In this document: one piece after another, positions 63,140-64,000 of the stretch
How positions within the stretch are numbered: position 1 is the first letter of the stretch
Layout of the letters: each line of letters starts with the position of its first letter
From: Streptomyces spongiicola
GTDB lineage: Bacteria; Actinomycetota; Actinomycetes; Streptomycetales; Streptomycetaceae
Assembly: GCF_003122365.1 (NCBI RefSeq)
Contig: NZ_CP029254.1
Coordinates: 806,001-870,000, forward strand
DNA length: 64,000 bases
Direction: 5' to 3'
Notes under the pieces: model-generated
The model's input: only the letters and a program-made list of their open reading frames with translations
The model's database searches: none
What the model was told of the DNA's origin: nothing
Position numbers and translations under genes: made by a program

Positions 63140-63991
63140 GTGAGCGAGCTGCGATTTGTCCATCTGGGCTTCGGTGACGACGCCGTCGAGTACCAGGCGG
63201 CCTGGGACGAGCAGCGCCGTGTGCACGCGGCCCGGTTCGCCGGCGGGATCCCCGACACCTGCCTGCTGCTGGAGCACCCACCGGTCTACACGGCCGGACG
63301 GCGCACGGAGGACGGCGAGCGGCCGCTGGACGGCACCCCGGTCGTCGACGTCGACCGCGGCGGGAAGATCACCTGGCACGGCCCCGGCCAGCTCGTCGGC
63401 TATCCGATCATGCGGCTGCCCCGGCCGGTGGACGTGGTCGCCCATGTGCGGCGGCTGGAGGAGGCGCTCATCCGGACCTGTGCGGACTTCGGCGTGGAGA
63501 CCGTCCGGATCGAGGGGCGGAGCGGCGTCTGGGTGCTGGGCGACCCGGTGGAGCGGCGTCCGCCGACCGGAGGGCTGTCACTGGACTTCGACCCGCGGCT
63601 GCACGACGAGGAGTTCGACCCCCGCCTCAGCGGCCCGGACTACGCCCCGTCCAACGCCGGGCAGCGGCGCGAGGACCGCAAGCTCGCCGCCATCGGCATC
63701 CGGGTGGCCAAGGGCGTGACCATGCACGGCTTCGCCCTGAACGTGAACCCCGACAACACCTGGTTCGACCGGATCGTGCCCTGCGGCATCCGGGACGCGG
63801 GTGTGGCCTCGCTCGCGAACGAACTGGGCCGCGACGTGACGATCGCCGAGGTCCTGCCGGTCGTCGAGAAGCACCTGCGGGAGGTGCTGGAGAACGCCGA
63901 CCCGAAGCCCCGGGCGGTGGCGGGCGCGACCGGGCCGGAGCCGGCGGCGCGGGCTGCGGACCCGGCGCCCGAGCCCGCACCGGCGGCCTGA
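63140..63991 (+). CDS. lipB: Lipoyl(octanoyl) transferase
   Basis: LipB moves octanoyl groups from acyl carrier protein to lipoyl domains such as those of the E2 encoded at 43808. The 283-residue protein has [29 protein letters not shown], the catalytic Lys in [13 protein letters not shown] and the catalytic Cys in [12 protein letters not shown]. An extra ~35 residues between GVWVLGDP and RKLAAIG are characteristic of the Streptomyces proteins. The C-terminal 30 residues are an Ala/Pro tail. GTG 63140 follows GAGGAGG. lipA, usually the next gene, would lie outside the window. Confidence 0.96.
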   Translation: MSELRFVHLGFGDDAVEYQAAWDEQRRVHAARFAGGIPDTCLLLEHPPVYTAGRRTEDGERPLDGTPVVDVDRGGKITWHGPGQLVGYPIMRLPRPVDVVAHVRRLEEALIRTCADFGVETVRIEGRSGVWVLGDPVERRPPTGGLSLDFDPRLHDEEFDPRLSGPDYAPSNAGQRREDRKLAAIGIRVAKGVTMHGFALNVNPDNTWFDRIVPCGIRDAGVASLANELGRDVTIAEVLPVVEKHLREVLENADPKPRAVAGATGPEPAARAADPAPEPAPAA

Positions 63992-64000
63992 GGACGACCT

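Overview
The window is chromosomal DNA from a high-G+C actinomycete, almost certainly a Streptomyces. Three things support this: strong G/C preference at third codon positions; an actinobacterial bc1-aa3 respiratory block (fused diheme QcrC, Rieske QcrA with extra N-terminal helices, CtaF); and a gene order (trpD, qcr/cta, nadA, pspA, cob genes, pepA, lpdA, sucB, aceE, lipB) that I recognise as Streptomyces core chromosome. No rRNA, tRNA or CRISPR array was seen.

Layout. 1-744: low-complexity DNA and the trpD terminator. 745-11277: trpD, then the minus-strand respiratory block ctaE-qcrC-qcrA-qcrB and ctaC-ctaD-ctaF, separated by a degenerate receiver-like gene (+) and an L,D-transpeptidase lipoprotein (-). 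11716-18671: a cysteine desulfurase-TusA fusion whose 3' end is followed by a 199-bp tandem duplication, an adenosine-kinase-like PfkB protein, a secreted or membrane-anchored hypothetical protein, erpA and nadA. 19144-23507: a NarL-type two-component system, pspAA-pspA and a DUF3043 membrane protein. 23568-25096: an apparently intact IS4-family element with 10-bp target duplications, inserted at the 5' side of a SAM methyltransferase gene. 26448-33615: an ABC exporter and cobalamin nucleotide-loop genes (MBL-CobU fusion, cobT, cobS) around a membrane protein. 33857-40049: a Pel-like exopolysaccharide cluster (deacetylase, PelF-type glycosyltransferase, polytopic membrane protein, GH114 lipoprotein). 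40469-50400: pepA, lpdA, a dihydrolipoamide acyltransferase, a GntR/FCD regulator, a frameshifted ATPase pseudogene and aceE. 50827-58074: WYL and TetR regulators, an SDR, a GNAT, DUF4240, a TIGR01777 epimerase and an FAD oxidoreductase. 58215-60777: a decayed Tn3-family element with recognisable inverted ends, a gutted transposase, a truncated resolvase and two intact paralogous small genes of unknown function. 60788-61432: scrambled fragments including the 5' end of a nuoD. 61433-63991: an NsdA-like regulator and lipB.

How the genes fit together. The qcr/cta genes encode the quinol-to-oxygen branch of respiration. lpdA, the E2 gene, aceE and lipB supply 2-oxoacid dehydrogenase subunits and their lipoylation. 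The cob genes complete the lower ligand and nucleotide loop of cobalamin. The Pel-like genes look like a surface polysaccharide locus in which the hydrolase and deacetylase functions of PelA are separate proteins.

Two themes stand out. First, nearly every gap between convergent genes carries its own private minisatellite. Second, the 58-61.4 kb stretch is a graveyard of mobile-element and housekeeping-gene fragments that still holds two intact, lower-G+C paralogous genes.
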